64,000 bases of DNA. It comes from Oscheius dolichura (lineage: Eukaryota; Nematoda; Chromadorea; Rhabditida; Rhabditidae). The DNA lies in assembly GCA_932521035.1 (NCBI GenBank), contig OW051493.1, positions 7,378,001 through 7,442,000 on the forward strand. Direction: 5' to 3'. Of the stretch, positions 12,522 to 22,918 are shown in pieces (within the stretch, counting starts at the first letter, position 1; the number at the start of each line of letters is the position of its first letter). The position numbers were made by a program, and so were the translations under genes. The notes under the pieces are model-generated. The model saw only the letters and a list, made by a program, of their open reading frames with translations, was not told the DNA's origin and did no database searches.

Positions 12522-13902
12522 TCAGGGGGGCTGGGAGACACAGGACAAAGGCGTCATTTGGTAAAAAGCACGAGAACACTCCTGGTCGTGGATCGAGAGG
12601 CTGCTAACCTCATCTACCATTAGAACTGCCTCAAACATACTCACCAGAAATTTAATCCCCGGAACCTGTTGGAAACCCCGACTTTTCCCGCTTCCCAGTA
12701 AGGTTCAACCCGCTTTATTTACAACCTCGTCGAGGAAGTCACCGTTCGCTTCAACACGGACGAAATTGCCCAGAGATGCCCGTAGTTTAGTGTGGTTTAG
12801 TGCGGTTTAGTGCGGAGTGTTTAAATGGTCTCCTTACCTTAACACCGAAGCCATGCTGTTGATATAGTAATAGATTTTTAGCAAAATGTCGTTGAAGTAG
12901 CAGAAAACGCATATAAACCTCTCGTCAGTCAGCAACACCTGCGGGGGAGAGAGATTTTTCCACGACTAGAGGAAATGGCGGTTTTATTGAGAGACGGAGA
13001 GAGAGCGGGAGAGCAGAAGTTGAATGGAATTATTAGAAAATTCACAGAGCTGATCTTTGGCGCCTCTGGGGGTTCCCGACAACAAAAAAACTATTATATT
13101 GTAGCTGAACAGGGGAGGGGGGGGGGGGAACGAATTCCTAGACAGAAAATACAGTGAATTGTGGTCCGGAGCCCCGGGAATCACCTCGGCGGGGGGAGAG
13201 GATCAGATTTTTGCGGGAGAGCGCGAAATGTGACCTTTTCAATTAAACAGGCATCATTTTTTGTGTTTTGGAGAAAGGTAAGGGGGGGGGGGGGGAATTT
13301 AAAGGCCCGTATTTTAAATTACGGTAAAATTTGACTAGAAATGGGCAATAAAGGCGCTTTGAGGCGAAACAGGCTGGTTTACAAGGCCTAGAACGCAAAT
13401 TCGCTTCCTATATTTCAATTTAGGCGTGAATTTCTTTATCAGCTCGTATTTAAAAAGGTTACTGTAGAGATAGGAAATGAATGGAGAAATCCCATATTTA
13501 TGAGGCAGGCGGGTTCACTTCCCAGGTAAGGGAGTGATCATTGACCGCCATGGCACGGAATCCCTCGCAATCGCGGGTCTCTAACCTTGTTAAAACTGTT
13601 TTAAAACTGAAAAAGAATCCTGTAATTTGGTAGAAAGCTTAAGAATGTGGCGGCCGTCCTTTTGACTCTGCAAAGGGGAAGAGGGAAAGGAAACCCCCCG
13701 AGTGGCCACTTGAATAAACTGTGGCAAGGCTGAAGAGGCGTTTCGTCTATGAAAGGCGGTGTTATTCCCCTCCTCCTAGGAAAGTGAAGCAAGGTTAAAA
13801 AAGAAAAAAAGAAAAGCCTACTGTATCATCATCTTCCGGATACATCTTCTTTTCTTTCGAAAGATCTGCCTTCGGGGGGAGATTACATATGACTACAGCC
13901 AT
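12522..13902 (-). CDS. Unrecognised gene candidate, exon pieces
   Basis: Not recognised. Several pieces look coding. ATG at 13902 opens MAVVICNLPPKADLSKEKK and ends DDDT before a GTAGGC donor at 13822. A piece ending 13519 reads TRDCEGFRAMAVNDHSLTWE before a GTGAAC donor. The piece 12938-12838, after a CCCCGCAG acceptor, starts VLLTDERFICVFCYFNDILL and joins the previous one in phase 0. Farther on, one frame reads FVRVEANGDFLDEV and another, after a CAACAG acceptor, reads VPGIKFLVSMFEAVLMVDE to a stop at 12522. The join between the first two pieces is not in phase as read, so an exon is missing, mis-set or the gene is broken. The third piece is rich in aromatic and hydrophobic residues. A decaying or rapidly evolving gene is as likely as a working one. 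Confidence 0.35.
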
Positions 13903-14180
13903 AAAATAAAGGCGGCAGGGGGTGGGAAATATTTTATGCCTGGTAAAATCATTGGATTATCAGAGAACCGGGAAAAAAATAATAACGGCCGGGAATTGGC
14001 GGCGATCCCCCCGGGCGGATCATTCACCCCCTCTATATAACTGTTAAAAGGGAAACACACTCCAGCAACAATAGGATTATTATTATGGTCTGGCACGGGG
14101 TGAGGGGAGCGCGACGGAAACGGGGACGTCACGGTTTTGTCAAAAAGGAAGAGAGGGAACGGTGAGGTGAAAAGAACATA

Positions 14181-14354
14181 TAGTCTGTCAAGAAAAACGA
14201 CGACATTCAAGGTCTAAGGATTTAGCCGCGAGCCGAACTTACTGGCCTTTTTTTCTTCTTGGCCGCTCGAAAATTATCTGTAAGTGCGCCCCACCACTAA
14301 AATTTGTTCTTGGCGAGTTAGACCTTGAATGCCGTCTTTTTTCTTGACAGACTA
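14181..14354. mobile_element. TA-flanked MITE with long terminal inverted repeats
   Basis: The left arm begins TAGTCTGTCAAGAAAAACGA and continues to GGTCTAA near 14216. The right arm is its reverse complement with a few mismatches, ending TTCTTGACAGACTA at 14354. Both sides are flanked by TA (14179-14180 and 14355-14356). Arms of about 36 bp, total size about 174 bp and a TA target fit a Tc1/mariner-type non-autonomous element. There is no coding capacity. Confidence 0.75.
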
Positions 14355-14356
14355 TA

Positions 14357-15640
14357 ATCCAGAGGACTTGTAAGTCCGTAAACAGTTACTGTTAGAGGAT
14401 AGTGTTAAGAAACTTTAGAGAGGCATGTTTTGTATTGGATTATCTAATTTAGCCGGCTTCGTACCGAAAAATAACGATTATTCGAGGGTTTAATTCATTT
14501 TTTCATTATTAGTGTAAGGAATCCAATATCTCCCGGCTACAGTAACCCCCATAAGGCTAAACGGGCTCTAAAAGAATTAGTAATTGGGTAAAGAAGTCCC
14601 ATGACGCTGATTCTCTGTCTGTCTGTCTGTAAGGCTTGTCGTTTGTGTAGATTGACCGGGCAAGTGGGAGAGAAGCAGACATTTCGACCGTCAGGCTTTA
14701 TCCGATTGTCAAAGCTTATTCGACAAGAAAATTGCTAGAACAGCACTTTGGGAAGGGGGAGCCGGCGCTGTCGAAGACAGCCGGAGGCATACTTGTGGTA
14801 AATAACCAGAGTATTAGATGCGGTATGCTTACAGGCTGTATTATGAGGCCAAATGGTAATTTTTTGTCTCCATCTGGAGTTAGACAATAAATGTGACCCA
14901 CGAATATCTTTTTTTTAATCTGTCTAGTTTCATCGGGTAAGGCTGAGCAGGGTTGCTAAGTCAAAAGGGAACACGTGGTGTGTGAGGTAACAGGGGTTCT
15001 GCTGATTTTACGTGAAATTTTAATTAAAAATCCACAGCTTCCGTATTTCCTCTAGAAGAGTTCAACGGTTCAATGTTCTTGCTCACTTGTAAACTCCCCG
15101 CCGACCTATCACACACAGTCAATCGGAACTATCCCCGGCCACATAAAAGCATCAACACGGAAATAAAATAGTACGCGGATTTTTGGAATATTTTAACCCG
15201 ACAATGACGCTGTATTTTGATAGCATCAAAGTTTACCATCAAGTAGACGGTCTGTAAGCAGATTATGCAAAAAAATATTTATGGAACAGACGAGGGCGAT
15301 GGCGTCTGGGGTGGTGACGGTGGAGCAGTGATAATTGTTTCGATCGGTGGGGTATAATAGGGTACTGTAGCAAGGAACATGAAAAAACTTGAGAAATAAG
15401 ACGGTAAACGAGTAGAAAAGAGGGGAATGATCTCCTCAAGAGCGGTGTACTCCTCAGTCAGCCACACTCTGGTGTGCCCTTTTGGAGGTCTTCCCCCTCT
15501 GATAAGAATGGAAACCTCTAAACCATAGTGTTTGCACATTCATAAAGAAGGACACGGTGAATCAGACTGGAGCCAAAGAAACAGATTTACTTGCTTTCAT
15601 CTATAGCCAGTCACAATTCAATAAAGATGGGCCTGAAATT
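14357..15640. other. Gene-poor region
   Basis: No gene is supported. A minus-strand frame near 15535-15400 (LEVSILIRGGRPPKGHTRV and onward) is composed like protein but matches no family I know, and its splice sites are unclear. CTGTCTGTCTGTCTG at about 14617-14631 is a short tetranucleotide repeat. Confidence 0.4.
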
Positions 15641-15729
15641 CAATATTAGCCGATATTACGTCTTACTGTAGGGCAGGGCTGTGCGGATCCAGCCTTGTTC
15701 AGGTCGGATCGGATACGGAGGGTGCGCGA

Positions 15730-15915
15730 TATTAGTTCCATGGAACCAATTCTGAAAGATTCGATTGAGGCAAAATCTAGGTAATCAATTGGTGAGTTTT
15801 CGATAAAAGTGCTGTCACATTTTCGGTCTGTTCTAGTCGGCATTGCCCAAACTACTTCTTTCCAATCATAGATACTGACCACCGGAGCATCAACCTGAAG
15901 ACTCCGCCAGTGTAA
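15730..15915 (-). pseudogene. Fragment resembling bacterial UbiD decarboxylase
   Basis: In one frame of the minus strand, 15891-15757 reads VVSIYDWKEVVWAMPTRTD followed by FIENSPIDYLDFASIES. This matches the C-terminal block of the UbiD/Fdc family (prenylated-FMN decarboxylases), where W-x-V-[IV]-W-A-x-[ST]-T-R and N-[TS]-P-I-D-Y-L-D-F-A-S are conserved. The expected glycine-rich continuation (GLGSKMG type) is lost: the frame goes on as an unrelated GATCCGGATCGGAT-like repeat. No intron, start or upstream part of the enzyme is nearby. Animals normally lack UbiD, so this looks like a dead piece of bacterial DNA in the nuclear scaffold. A chance resemblance is unlikely but contamination at assembly is possible. 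Confidence 0.55.
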
Positions 15916-16079
15916 AAATGTAACAAAAAGTACGCGACCACGGGAGAAAAAATTCCAATTTTCTTGGGGCGTTCCTATTTTCTTGACCTGTTCCAATTTC
16001 TTGGTCTTAATACCTGCATGCTTCCATAAAACCTGTATGCTTGCTTAACAGCTATGGTCTGAAGGGGGATACTTAACAG

Positions 16080-16232
16080 CTATGGACCATACCATAGCCT
16101 ATGGTCTGAAGTTATGGCCCGACAAAATCCGACAAACCCCGACAAATAGGGCCGAGGAGATACTCCATAGAGTATCAAGGCGGAGGTCCGGACAAACCCC
16201 GACAACCCCCGACAAATAGGGCCGAGGAGGTC
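16080..16232. repeat. Short direct repeats beside the CUB-like pseudogene
   Basis: CCCGACAAATAGGGCCGAGG occurs twice (about 16138-16157 and 16208-16227) with CGGACAAACCCCGACAA between. The word CTATGGTCTGAAG is also repeated just upstream. The array abuts the point where the CUB-like pseudogene loses homology. Confidence 0.7.
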
Positions 16233-16914
16233 AACGTGCCGACGGTCGGTGTATAAAAATTGTCACCGTCTCCAAATACGAGCAACTGCAGTCTAAAATT
16301 TCGACTTTTCTCTGAAACTTGTAAAGTAAAGTTACGTTCCACGGAACTGGATACTCTCGCCGACTCCTTCGTAGACAAAAATATTCGCGTATGTGTGTCC
16401 GGGGTCTGGACTAGCCAGCGATATGATCAACTGAACTTGTTATCTTTCCTGGAAATTACTATTACTGTTCCATTGTTTTGAGAGTGAGCTGTTATAACGG
16501 TGTCCTCCTTCCAATCCCCGAACTGGACATAATTCGGCTGCTGGTTGACGGCCGACGTAAGATTTTGCGTCGGTACTTTGTCAGCAACAGATACTAAACT
16601 TTGCCTGCTTTATTTCACTGCTTGCGTCTCCTTATAAGGCTTGAGGGTGATATGCATGGTCAGAATCATTGTTGTATCCTCGATAGCCACAACAAAATAG
16701 GTAGGAGGCCACATGACATAGACTGAATCATCGTCGCCACCTAAGATTCTGGAAAGCATAACATACCTGAATCAGACAAGAGAGAAACACCTACGATATG
16801 GTTTGGTAGCTGTCGTTCCATTGGGAGGAGAGTTCGATTTAAAAGTTGCTACTCACTGTTTTTATCCGCTGAAGCCGAGGAAAGAAAAAATGTAAATAGA
16901 AGAATAAAGTTCAT
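16225..16914 (-). pseudogene. CUB-like secreted protein gene, 3'-truncated copy A
   Basis: Same family as the gene at 19035-21399. ATG at 16914 opens a signal peptide (MNFILLFTFFLSSASADKN) followed by a GTGAGT donor. Later pieces read VYVMWPPTYFVVAIE, VNQQPNYVQFGDWKEDT and YANIFVYEGVGESIQFRGT, all parallel to copy B. After FRGT there is an in-frame TAA where B has CAA, although a 24-nt GT-AG segment could remove it. Homology stops at about 16231 in the GCCGAGGAGG repeat, so the second half of the ectodomain and the membrane tail are absent. The exon matching 21304-21210 of B is also missing. It is probably a relic. Confidence 0.7.
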
Positions 16915-17169
16915 GCCCGGACGTGACGAGTTCTCAAGCAAGCAGGAAACGGCCCTTTAAACCAAAAACTGTCTTTATCAGCGTGTTGCTCGGATTTGCC
17001 TCTTCAGAACAGCCCTCTGGGCCATGACGAGATAAAAGTTAAAACATATCGAGCACCACCGTTCCCCAGAATTTGTTTGCGAGAGCTCGAGCTGGCGGTC
17101 ATTTATTCCTCGCTTCGCTGATGAACATAAGTTAATACATTTTTATTTTGAATCTTTATCCATTTTTTT

Positions 17170-18877
17170 TCATATTGTAGGGTATTCTGCAGCCGTTTCT
17201 TCTTCTTTTATATCGGTATCACTAGCTGAGACCATCAAATAACCGTAATAGTTAGAGCTGGAGACCATCATTCCACTGAGGATGTCTTTCACCTTCTCAA
17301 TGGGGGTCCTCTTGCCGGGCACCGCTTCCCAACATCCAGCCATCAATTTGTATCTAAATTTATAAACTGCGATTGTTTGCCGATCTCACATCGGATCCGG
17401 AATACTGCCTTGTGGCAATCTCTCTCCACTATCCAGTAACTCGAATAAATTCAGAGGGTTAACATCTCCAAAGGGAACATCGCCAAAAGTATACATCTCC
17501 CACAAAAGTACTCCATAAGACCAGAGATCAGTTTTAAAGGAGAATCTGAAGTCTCGGAGCGACTCGGGAGCCAGCCATTTGACCGGAAGACGGCCTCCTC
17601 GAGAAACATAGAAGTGGGGAAGATAGGTAGCCGAATCCTCAGAACCTTCTGGTTTCCGACAGAGACCAAAGTCCGAAATCTAGAATTGTTGGTTACGGTA
17701 TCGTGTAATAACATTGGGGTCACCTTGGCGACTAGTTCTTCCGTCAGTAGGATATTTCTAGCGGCTAGATCTCTATGGATCAAATTCAGAGATTTCAGAT
17801 AGCACTGCAAATCAGCATTGACCCATAGATAATTAACAAACCAGCCCGTCGCTTATTTGCCAGGCCATGGAGAGAAGTTGTTCTGGGCGCAACTCCGCAG
17901 AATACTTATGTTTCCGAATCCAAGAGAGGAGATCCCCGTTCTCACAACAATCCAAGACTATTAGCGGCATACTAGTGACCGTGATACAGCCTATCATCCC
18001 AAGGATATGAGGATGGTAGCCGAGTTTCTTCATAAAGTCAATCTCTTCCGCGAAATCCAATCTCGATTGTTTGTCAGCATTTAGAGGCAGACGCTTTACA
18101 GCCACCTGCAAATAAAACTGAGCGCTGTAAAGGGTAACACAGAAATACTTGCCCACATAAAATTCGAAGAGCGGCTTACCTTGCTCTTTATCTTTTCTGT
18201 CACTGTCACCGTCGATCGAACAAGCTTGTCCACCGGTCGATCGCCATACAATTTCCCTTCACAAACTATGCCAAATGCTCCCCGACCAAGTTCTTTGTCC
18301 TCGAAAACTTCCAATTGTTTGTCTCCTAATTCCCACTCATCAACTTTCCTGAAATAGACTAGTTTAAGAGAAAACAGCAATTTGGTTACATTGTAATAGG
18401 CAAAACTGCGGACATCGTAGCCCAAAACTTTCGATATTTCCCTCTTCTTATCCGGTACCGTAAGAATATAATGACTAAAACGATGGTCACGAGGAAGAGG
18501 AAGATTCCCAGACAGAGTAGTATGATCTCTATAAAAGGAATGGTTTAGCAGGAGAGTGAAAATTCCGGGGTGGATCGAAACGTACTTAGGGGGCCGTTCG
18601 TTGGTGTTGAAGGTGAGAGAGTTGTATCCGCTATTATCGTCACTGTGGCCGGGCTGGTTGCTGAAATCTCCTATTATTTCGCGAATTCTACATATTTGGT
18701 TGCGAATATCCTTACTTCTCCCTGTAGTTGTAGCAGGTGAAGATGTCGAAAAGTCAGCCGTGCTCAAGATTCTGTACGGGATGTAGGTTCCCGTGGATGG
18801 TTCATTCCCGCCAACAATGCTCACCATCATTTCCAAGGCGGTTACATTGAAAGTGACGGAAGAAGCACATACTTTTT
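17170..18877 (-). CDS. Receptor tyrosine kinase with CUB-like ectodomain remnant
   Basis: A single-pass membrane kinase; the 5' part is uncertain. From high to low coordinates: the end of a CUB-like domain (FNVTALEMMVSIVGG, STGTYIPYRI), a Thr/Pro stalk, a membrane helix (IILLCLGIFLFLVTIVLVII) and a basic stop RYRIRRGKYRK. The kinase follows: glycine loop LGRGAFGIV, VAVKRL, helix-C EEIDF, HRDLAARN, DFGLC, VKWLAPES, and WSYGVLLWEMYTFGDVPFGD. The tail is short, ending AAEYPTI. HRDLAARN and the APE region mark a tyrosine kinase, and all catalytic residues are present. Introns are small (for example 18358-18405). The CUB-like exon is cut at about 18856, exactly where the segment duplicated at 23404 begins. 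The full ectodomain is therefore either lost or supplied by splicing from the CUB-like exons at 19.2-21.4 kb, whose phase fits. Confidence 0.85.
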
Positions 18878-19034
18878 CTATTAGGCGAGGCCCTGATTCC
18901 CGTGAAAACAATGGTCATTCAAACTATCAGGCTAACCCCTTCACAAACACCTAATAAAAGACAAGCACGTGGAAATTTATCCGTTATCATCCCGATCCGT
19001 TAGAGAACGGGAGGGGCATTTTTTGGATCACCCG

Positions 19035-21399
19035 TCAACGGACAGTGTTAACTAATAAAAAGGCGTTAAGTAGAAGAAAGACAGTACTCTGTGGCGCTGC
19101 AGAAGGTGTGGTAGTTCCGTCGCCGGGAGTTGGCATCGTCGTTGTGGCTGGATTTGTTGTTGTGTCAGCTGAAATCTCATCTATTTCCCATTTTCAGGCT
19201 TTTAAAGTATTCGAAATTGCCTATTAGCCAAGTGAAATCCGCGCACCTGAACAATTAGCTGTGCTGAAGACCTTGTAAGGAATGTAGGTTCCCGTCGATG
19301 AATTACTTCCTCCATAAATAGACATCGTCATCTTCAAGCCGGTTATATTGAAAGTGGCGGGAGCGGTTACGTTATTGAGATTATGGAGATCCACACTGAA
19401 ATTCGAGAAAAGCTCAATACTACTCTATATGTTTACACGTAATTATCCGTTTCCGTCGAGAAATTCAAATGAGCGCCCTCGTTGGGATTCTGCTGTTGAA
19501 TGGTGTACTCGAAGGTGAACACGTTGCCGTCCACTACAATTTTCAATATTAATATTTTACTCGTCTCACCGCTGTTCAAAACGAAATCCTTCGAATTCTG
19601 GTCCATATTCCAGAAGGGATAGTTATTGCTCATGACGAAGCCGTTTCTCCCATTCAAGGCATCCATATCCCTGGCTAAATACCGGTCAAACTGGAAGGGA
19701 TTTCTGCCTACTGTTCGCAGCAACTGGGGTATAGGAGATCATGGCCATTCCTTCTTCTACGACGAAGGTTCGCGCCATCCCCGGAAGATACTGTGGATAG
19801 TTGTGGTCGTCAAAGTCTTCCCAGTCTCTATAGGATCCGAGAAGGGTTCCCTCCGTGTCGTAGTCTCGAATCATTCCACCGGACAGCAACTTGACAGGGG
19901 AGGTATAATTCGGGCATTGACGGGGCGGATCACAGGTCTAAAATTTGGTGAGATTGGGGCTAAGCGGAGGAAGGTGCAGAGAAAGCAGAAGAGCCAGCAA
20001 ATTACCAAATAGTCGATTTTTTGCAGATAGATAGCATTAGATCCGTCGGCATCATTGAGCACAGTCAGAATCGCCAATCCATTTGTAGCATCAATATAAT
20101 AGGATCGCTGATAATTAATATCAGCTCGATTGTACGGCGACCAGCCAATTCCAGAATAGGTCACATTTTTCATGTCTAAAAGTGAATTTGAGTCTCGAGA
20201 AGAAAGGAAAGCTGACTTTCGTAATCATTTATGACCAATGTGGCAGTGACCCCGTCGTCCATAGCTCGGTAAAATGTCAAAGTATCGGTCGTCGATATGT
20301 AGAAGTTCGCATTTGCTCCATATACGAGTGATCGCAATCTAAAATTTCGACTTTTCTCTAAACTTTCGTATACTTGCGTTCCGCGGAATTGGAGATTCTC
20401 TCCAGATCCATCATAGACAAAGACATTCGCGAATGGATAGGAATTATCGGAGGGTGGGCTAGCCATTGTTATGAACAGCTGAATAGGTTATTCCTTCCCT
20501 TATGAAAATGACTTACTTTTCCGTTGTTTTGAGATTGAGCCATTATGGCGGTATCCTCCTTCCAATCCATGAATTGAACGAAATTCGGCTGCTGGTTGAC
20601 CGCCGTTGAAAGAGGTGTCGTTATTTTGTCAGCGACTGATACTAAATTTCACTTTTCCCCTTTTTTTGTATGCGTCTCCTACGCGGTTTGAGGGCGATAG
20701 CTATACTTAGCGTCATTGTTGAGTTATGTCCGGTTGTGATTGATATTTCAAAAAAGGTCGGAGGCCACATGACGTGGAGGGAACGGTCGATGGTGGTGTT
20801 GTAGGAGTTTCCTTGCAGCCTGAAAAAAATAAGTTATAGTCCGAAGGGGTACTTACACTATGGACTGGGCGTTGTCACTACCCCACTGAGAGTAGACTTG
20901 GACCCTGTCGGCGTACGATATGGTCGAGCTGTTGATACTGACTTCAGCCATGTAGTTCGATGGGATTGTGAACTGCAAAATGTGCACTCACTCATATGGG
21001 TTGTAACTTTCGAGGATTAATCAATAAGGGAACGTTTATATTTGAAGACGATTCTATTCGGGGAAATACGGTAGTCTAATGCTCTTTTTGGATTAAGTGA
21101 AGCCGCATGGCGCGCCTTTGCGGTCCCTAAGTGAAGCGGTAAATGTCTACTCATAGGAAAATGAACGCATCTCCAATAATTATGGGTGAGTATTCCAAAA
21201 AGTACTCACATTCCATAGACAAAACTGATTGTCGGCCATTTGTGTCCTATTTAGGTAGAACGTGGAATTAGTCGTATTCAGAGTAAAGTTATCATCGACA
21301 CAGGCTGGATGAATTCAGCGATTGGAAAAGTTGCTACTTACTGTTTTTATCCGCTGAAGCCAAGGAAAGAAAAAATATAAATAGAAGAATAAAGTTCAT
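19035..21399 (-). CDS. CUB-like secreted protein with GPI-type tail, copy B
   Basis: A nematode extracellular CUB-like protein. ATG at 21399 opens the signal peptide MNFILLFIFFLSLASA. Exons join in phase: 21399-21342, 21304-21210 (STFYLNRTQMADNQFCLWN), one starting 20972 (FTIPSNYMAEVSINSS), then HVMWPPTFFEISITTGHNS, VNQQPNFVQFMDWKEDT, ANVFVYDGSGENLQFRGTQ, YSGIGWSPYNRADINY, SPVKLLSGGMIRDYDTEG and FDRYLARDMDALNGRNGF. The last CUB exon ends STGTYIPYKVFSTANCS. The final exon is Thr/Pro-rich and ends in STVFLLLNAFLLVNTVR before the stop, which looks like a GPI-attachment signal. The intron at 19724-19691 is only 34 nt; without it the frame would close. N-glycosylation sites are frequent. The binding partner is unknown; a role at the cell surface is inference from the family. 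Confidence 0.8.
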
Positions 21400-21491
21400 G
21401 CCCGGACGTGACGAGTTCTCAAGCAGGAAACGGCCCTTTAAACCAAAAACTGTCTTTATCAGCGTGTTGCAATTTAATCGGCTTTGCCTCT

Positions 21492-21659
21492 TCAGAACAG
21501 CCCGCTGGGCCATGACGGGTTAGCAGCATCCAGAGCGAAGGCATCATTTTGACAGCCTGAAATAGTGACAGAGGATATAGGCCTGGAGGGGTACTCCTCA
21601 CTGAAGGGGTCTCCTAAAACTGAAGAAAATAGAAATACCAACAGAAGAGATGAAAGCAT
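21492..21659 (-). pseudogene. Stray 5' exon of a copy-C-type CUB-like gene
   Basis: MLSSLLLVFLFSSVLG and the following residues to LDAANP are identical to the first exon at 31839-31697. Just after that the sequence switches into the block shared with copy A (GGGCCATGACG). The exon is cut and lies upstream of the start of copy B, so it is a duplication relic or an unused alternative first exon. Confidence 0.7.
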
Positions 21660-21692
21660 GATGTGATGACAAAATGCGAGCAGGAAACGCCG

Positions 21693-21772
21693 AACGTCGG
21701 TTCCCTCGGAGTATTTCGGGGTCCTCTCGGAGTATTTGGGGTTCCCTCGGAGTATTTCGGGGTTTTTTGGGG
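21693..21772. repeat. Tandem repeat CGGAGTATTT[CT]GGGG
   Basis: Three to four copies of a unit of about 23 bp, TCGGAGTATTTCGGGGT and variants. Related copies lie at 32125-32180. They mark the upstream side of both SLC22 copies. Confidence 0.75.
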
Positions 21773-21921
21773 GACATTTTTTCTGCACTACCCCGTAACT
21801 CCGTTTTACCGTCGGTTCTCGATATTATTGCGGTTTTGCTCAGTGTGGTGGATGGTAAGGTGGAATTGGGTGAGCAATCAGGAAATCAGAGTTTATTATT
21901 TTTTTGGCATTAGTTAAACGG

Positions 21922-22166
21922 TTAGTTCTCCTTTTTCCTCTCCACATCTTCTACCGTCTCGGGAAGAGGATGACCAAATGTTTCGGGCAGACAGAACTGT
22001 GTTAATACAGCGGAGATCAGTGAGAAAACACTGAAGGGAATGATCAGGGCCGCCATTCCGTAGGCATCCACCAGCCAGTAGGCAATATAAGAGGAGAGGA
22101 TGGCTCCGAAGCGGGATACCGCGCTACAGTAACCAGTAGCAGTTGTTCTCAGTAGAGTGGGCATCA
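21922..22166 (-). pseudogene. SLC22-like transporter, last-exon fragment (copy E)
   Basis: The fragment encodes [19 protein letters not shown] through [19 protein letters not shown] and the stop. It is nearly identical to the end of the gene at 32575-34346. Homology stops at 22166 within the MMPTLLR motif, where AAGGAAAAATAGAAGCAGGG and similar simple sequence begin. No upstream exons remain, so it is a duplication relic. Confidence 0.85.
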
Positions 22167-22409
22167 AAGGAAAAATAGAAGCAGGGAGGAAAAATAGAAG
22201 CAGTAGAGCGAGGTACATACCTGTCACAGGGGCTTACAAAGAGGAAACAGCGCCTTAACAGAAAAGGCGTCATTATCAGCGCTCATCGGATTTCAGTCTT
22301 CAGAACACTCCATACATTGGGCTGCCGGAACTTAGACGCCGTAGCCCATACATTGAATTACACCTAATGATAAAAGTGCAGGCATTGTGAAAAAAACGCA
22401 CTCGGCCTT

Positions 22410-22545
22410 TTACGGAAGGATATACGGTGGCCGAGCAAAATATACGGTGGTGAACAAGTGAAAAATGTGCAAGAAACATGGATGAACACCCAAAAAATGT
22501 ATGGTGGTCGATGTATGGTGGAACAAGAGGTACGGTGGTAGGAGC
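22410..22545. repeat. TACGGTGG-rich simple repeat
   Basis: The words ATACGGTGG, GTATGGTGG and GTACGGTGG occur at least five times here. The same core occurs at 786-912 and at 32175-32240. Confidence 0.6.
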
Positions 22546-22918
22546 TTTCATGCTCGTGTTTCTGCCACCGTTTATTTATTTATGGAATGGATGAAAGTTT
22601 ATTGGCATTCGTGTAGAGTGTCTTGCTTGCGAAATGAAAAAAGAAAGCGCTATAAAATCTCACCAGCGGGCTTTCGGCAGCCTACGGCTGTCGTCTTGTT
22701 AGAATTATCCGTCTCGACCTGTGGCGACCTTTCCGCTCTTCTGCCGACGACCGCCTGCGGCGGCCCCCGGGATTAACATTTTTTATCCCTTTACCGTCGG
22801 ACACTTTCCCATCGGACAGACAAACAAACAAACAGACAGACAAACACCATAGCACTTTAATTAAATACTAATGTCTATATTAGGAAATAAAAATAAATTA
22901 TGTTCCATTTTGATCATC

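Larger units (their letters stand above)
18856..22166. repeat. Segmental duplication, unit 1
   Basis: Paired with unit 2 at 23404-32820. Near-identical blocks are 18856-19549 with 23404-24097, 19550-21290 with 30000-31690, 21520-21690 with 31697-31870 and 21780-22166 with 32433-32820. Unit 2 carries a Helitron between the first two blocks. Unit 1 carries a different 5' exon block (21290-21518) that instead matches copy A at 16.83-17.02 kb. Confidence 0.85.

Noticed and set aside
15279..15539. Minus-strand frame LEVSILIRGGRPPKGHTRV as an exon
   Set aside because: Protein-like in part, but it has no convincing splice pair, no family and no link to neighbours.
19433..19889. Frameshift in CUB-like copy B between ISYTP and the next frame
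   Set aside because: A 34-nt GT-AG intron at 19724-19691 restores phase and is conserved in copy C.
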